Assembly (NCBI GenBank): GCA_021736745.1
Contig: JAIPFG010000116.1
Span: forward strand, 1 to 8,829
Direction: 5' to 3'
Length of the DNA stretch: 8,829 nucleotides
From: Pseudomonadales bacterium
Lineage (GTDB): Bacteria > Pseudomonadota > Gammaproteobacteria > Pseudomonadales > IMCC2047
The notes beneath the pieces were generated by a model, which ran no database searches, was not told the DNA's origin, and saw only the letters and a program-made list of their open reading frames with translations. Positions within the stretch are counted from its first letter, which is position 1; every line of letters begins with the position of its first letter. A program made the translations under genes and the position numbers. Below, one piece after another: positions 6,825-8,829 of this stretch.

Positions 6825-7976
6825 TTAATCTGCCTGGCGACGCAGAAACGCCGGTATATCAAGGTAATCCATATCCCTTGCTGCAGCAGAAGAGTGATCA
6901 ATAGCCGCATTACCCAACGCTTGCTTGCGCATAACGGTTGGTCGATCCAATTTGCCATAATCGACCCGGCCATCAAGATTAGGTTTTTGCTCAACCACCT
7001 CCATTTTTGGCTTATGTTGCTGCTCGCCCAGACCGGTCGCAACGACAGTAACACGCAGCTCGTCCCCCATATCCGGGTCAATCACCGTACCAACCACAAC
7101 TGTTGCATTGTCCGAAGCGAAATCCTCGACTGTTTCGCCCACCACAGAAAACTCACCCAATGATAGGTTTGGTCCTGCCGTAATATTGACAAGAATTCCA
7201 CGTGCTCCCTGTAAATTGACATCCTCCAACAAGGGGCTGCGCACCGCAGCTTCTGCGGCTTCTTTGGCCCGGTTTTCACCCGTTGCGCTTCCGCTACCCA
7301 TCATTGCCATTCCCATTTCCGACATCACAGTGCGCACGTCAGCAAAATCGACATTTATCATGCCCGGACGGATAATCAGATCAGCAATACCCTGGACTGC
7401 ACCTAACAATACATCATTAGCCGCGCCAAATGCCTTCAGTAAGCTAGTGCTTTCCCCTAAGACCGTCAACAATTTCTCATTGGGAATCGTAATTAAGGAG
7501 TCGACATGTTCCGCTAAAGCGGCAATACCGGCATTGGCTATTTCCGCCCGTTTACGCCCTTCAAAGGCGAAGGGTTTTGTCACAACGGCAACCGTTAGGA
7601 TGCCCAGCTCTTTGGCGACCTGTGCAAAAACCGGCGCGGCACCTGTACCCGTACCACCACCCATACCTGCCGTAATAAAGACCATGTCCGCACCTTGCAA
7701 CACCTCGATGATTCGCTCACGATCTTCCATCGCCGCCTGGCGACCAATTTCCGGGTTCGCTCCGGCACCTAAGCCTTTCGTCACCTGACCGCCCAGTTGC
7801 AATACAGTCCTGGCCGAAATCGCCTTTAACGCCTGGGCATCGGTATTGGCACAAATAAATTCGACGCCTTCAACATTGTTTTCCAACATGTGGTTAAGCG
7901 CATTACCACCGCCACCGCCAACACCAACTACTTTTATTTCCGCACTTTGTGGAACACTATCGATCAGTTCAAACAT
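6825..7976 (-). CDS. ftsZ: FtsZ, tubulin-like cell division GTPase
   Basis: FtsZ polymerises with GTP into the cytokinetic ring at midcell. I place the start at ATG 7976, not ATG 7982: AGAGGAG (7983-7989) touches the first ATG but is six bases before the second. The resulting 383 residues starting MFELID match the E. coli length and the usual FtsZ N-terminus. Numbered from the upstream ATG (subtract 2 for the preferred start): the glycine-rich nucleotide loop VGVGGGGGNALN at 19-30, the tubulin signature GGGTGTG at 108-114, and the synergy loop NVDFADVR with Asp212 and Asp215, which complete the GTPase site of the next subunit. A variable linker (about 320-365) leads to DYLDIPAFLRRQAD, the peptide that binds FtsA, ZipA and other partners. 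It follows ftsA by 59 bp in the usual ftsA-ftsZ pair and ends at a strong terminator. Confidence 0.98.
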   Translation of the reverse strand: MFELIDSVPQSAEIKVVGVGGGGGNALNHMLENNVEGVEFICANTDAQALKAISARTVLQLGGQVTKGLGAGANPEIGRQAAMEDRERIIEVLQGADMVFITAGMGGGTGTGAAPVFAQVAKELGILTVAVVTKPFAFEGRKRAEIANAGIAALAEHVDSLITIPNEKLLTVLGESTSLLKAFGAANDVLLGAVQGIADLIIRPGMINVDFADVRTVMSEMGMAMMGSGSATGENRAKEAAEAAVRSPLLEDVNLQGARGILVNITAGPNLSLGEFSVVGETVEDFASDNATVVVGTVIDPDMGDELRVTVVATGLGEQQHKPKMEVVEQKPNLDGRVDYGKLDRPTVMRKQALGNAAIDHSSAAARDMDYLDIPAFLRRQAD

Positions 7977-7982
7977 GGCCAT

Positions 7983-7989
7983 CTCCTCT
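7983..7989 (-). promoter_or_regulatory. ftsZ ribosome binding site that decides the start
   Basis: AGAGGAG on the minus strand directly abuts ATG 7982 (spacing zero) and is six bases from ATG 7976 (ATGGCC between). Zero spacing is not usable, so the second ATG is the likely initiator. The rest of the 59-bp ftsA-ftsZ gap holds only a small GCTC-ATTAC-GAGC hairpin with no T-run, so the two genes are probably cotranscribed. Confidence 0.8.
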
Positions 7990-8035
7990 GGGTTTTACAA
8001 ATAAATAATCACTTGCGTGCTCGTAATGAGCCTGC

Positions 8036-8829
8036 TCAAAAATTGTCTTTAAACCAACTTTTTATTTTGGCAAATAGGCCGCCAACTCCCGTTCGCTGCC
8101 GACTGTCAGACAGACCATCCAATTGTTGGCGCATTCCGTAAATCAACAGCCCCACACCTGTCGCATAAATAGGGTTTCTCACAATATCCACTAACCCCTC
8201 AACCCCTTGTGGCATGGCTAAGCGTACCGGCATGTGGAATATTTCTTCTGCCAATTCAACTACCCCTTCCATTTTCGAGGTGCCTCCGGTCAACACGATG
8301 CCAGCGGCCACTAAATCTTCAAAACCGCTGCGACGCAACTCGGACTGGATCAAGGTAAATAATTCTTCATAGCGGGGTTCCACTACCTCTGCCAAGGCCT
8401 GGCGCGACAAATCTCTTGGCGGACGATCACCGACACTGGGCACTTTAATCGTTTCATCAGGGCCCGCCAGTTGCGTTAACGCGCAGGCATATTTTATTTT
8501 TATTTCTTCAGCATTTTGTGTGGGCGTTCGCAGAGCCATCGCAATATCATTGGTTACCTGGTCGCCGGCAATGGGTATCACTGCGGTATGCCGAATAGAG
8601 CCATCAACAAATACAGCGATATCCGTAGTCCCACCTCCGATATCCACCATGCAGACACCCAATTCTTTTTCGTCATCTGTCAAAACGGCGTAACTTGAGG
8701 CTAATTGCTCTAAAATAATATCGTCCACATTTAAACCGCAACGGCGTACACATTTTTCGATATTTTGCGCGGCGTTGGCAGCACAGGTTACTAAGTGCAC
8801 CTTGGCTTCAAGCCTAACACCGGACATGC
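8036..8829 (-). CDS. ftsA: FtsA, actin-like division protein (5' end outside window)
   Basis: FtsA is the actin-fold ATPase that ties FtsZ filaments to the inner membrane and helps recruit later division proteins. The window holds the C-terminal 263 residues of a protein usually near 410-420. The Met at the edge (8827) aligns with an internal position of the family (LSGVR region), so it is not the start and the frame continues past 8829. Visible are the phosphate-binding motif VDIGGGTTDIA (fragment residues 61-71), the PSVGDRPPR segment (130-138), the adenosine motif IVLTGGTSKMEG (177-188), and the C-terminal stretch GGLFAKIKSWFKDNF, an amphipathic membrane-targeting helix rich in Lys, Phe and Trp. 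It stops 59 bp before the preferred ftsZ start, as expected for the dcw cluster. Confidence 0.98.
   Translation of the reverse strand, partial: MSGVRLEAKVHLVTCAANAAQNIEKCVRRCGLNVDDIILEQLASSYAVLTDDEKELGVCMVDIGGGTTDIAVFVDGSIRHTAVIPIAGDQVTNDIAMALRTPTQNAEEIKIKYACALTQLAGPDETIKVPSVGDRPPRDLSRQALAEVVEPRYEELFTLIQSELRRSGFEDLVAAGIVLTGGTSKMEGVVELAEEIFHMPVRLAMPQGVEGLVDIVRNPIYATGVGLLIYGMRQQLDGLSDSRQRTGVGGLFAKIKSWFKDNF

Noticed and set aside
7108..7788. A 226-residue open frame on the plus strand
   Set aside because: It lies wholly antisense to ftsZ, whose frame is strongly conserved. The product is Ala/Pro/Ser-rich without a recognisable domain, as expected from a codon shadow.
8014..8038. Small hairpins after the ftsA stop as a terminator
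   Set aside because: The GCTC-ATTAC-GAGC stem is only four pairs with no following T-run, and ftsA and ftsZ are normally cotranscribed.
8827..8827. ATG at the right edge as the start of ftsA
   Set aside because: It matches an internal position of FtsA, and about 150 residues of the N-terminal part would be missing. The gene is cut by the window, not truncated.

Overview
This window is a stretch of conserved gammaproteobacterial chromosome at the downstream end of the division and cell-wall (dcw) cluster. In minus-strand reading order (right to left) it holds the 3' part of ftsA, then ftsZ, lpxC, a membrane-anchored M23 (LytM) peptidase gene, secA, and argJ, which runs off the left edge. One gene, a DUF721/DciA-family helicase loader, lies on the plus strand between lpxC and the peptidase gene. 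From memory, this order (ftsA-ftsZ-lpxC, inverted DUF721, M23, secA, argJ) matches Pseudomonas and related gammaproteobacteria. It differs from Escherichia coli, where secM sits between lpxC and secA. The protein sequences, such as the FtsZ C-terminal peptide DYLDIPAFLRRQAD and the SecA zinc tail, fit a gammaproteobacterium, but I cannot name the genus.

Layout: argJ (1-1187, 3' end outside the window); a 105-bp gap with the argJ ribosome binding site and a possible promoter; secA (1293-4031); a 196-bp gap that probably holds the secA promoter and leader; the M23 peptidase gene (4228-5157); a 64-bp divergent gap with a dyad and a possible four-codon mini-ORF; dciA on the plus strand (5222-5671); a strong shared hairpin terminator between the convergent dciA and lpxC; lpxC (5749-6660); a 164-bp gap with an ftsZ terminator and a consensus -10 box ahead of lpxC; ftsZ (6825-7976, start revised); a 59-bp gap; and ftsA (8036 to the right edge, 5' end outside). 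No stretch over 300 bases lacks a gene.

Most of the genes serve envelope growth and division. FtsA anchors FtsZ filaments to the membrane, LpxC commits UDP-acyl-GlcNAc to lipid A synthesis, the M23 protein is predicted to cleave peptidoglycan, and SecA drives protein export. DciA (replicative helicase loading) and ArgJ (arginine synthesis) are conserved neighbours with other jobs. All genes look intact apart from the edge truncations. I saw no mobile element, CRISPR array, tRNA or rRNA, and no sign of a new multi-gene system. The points worth checking are small and regulatory: the FtsZ start, the leaders of dciA and secA, and the terminator/promoter pair between ftsZ and lpxC.
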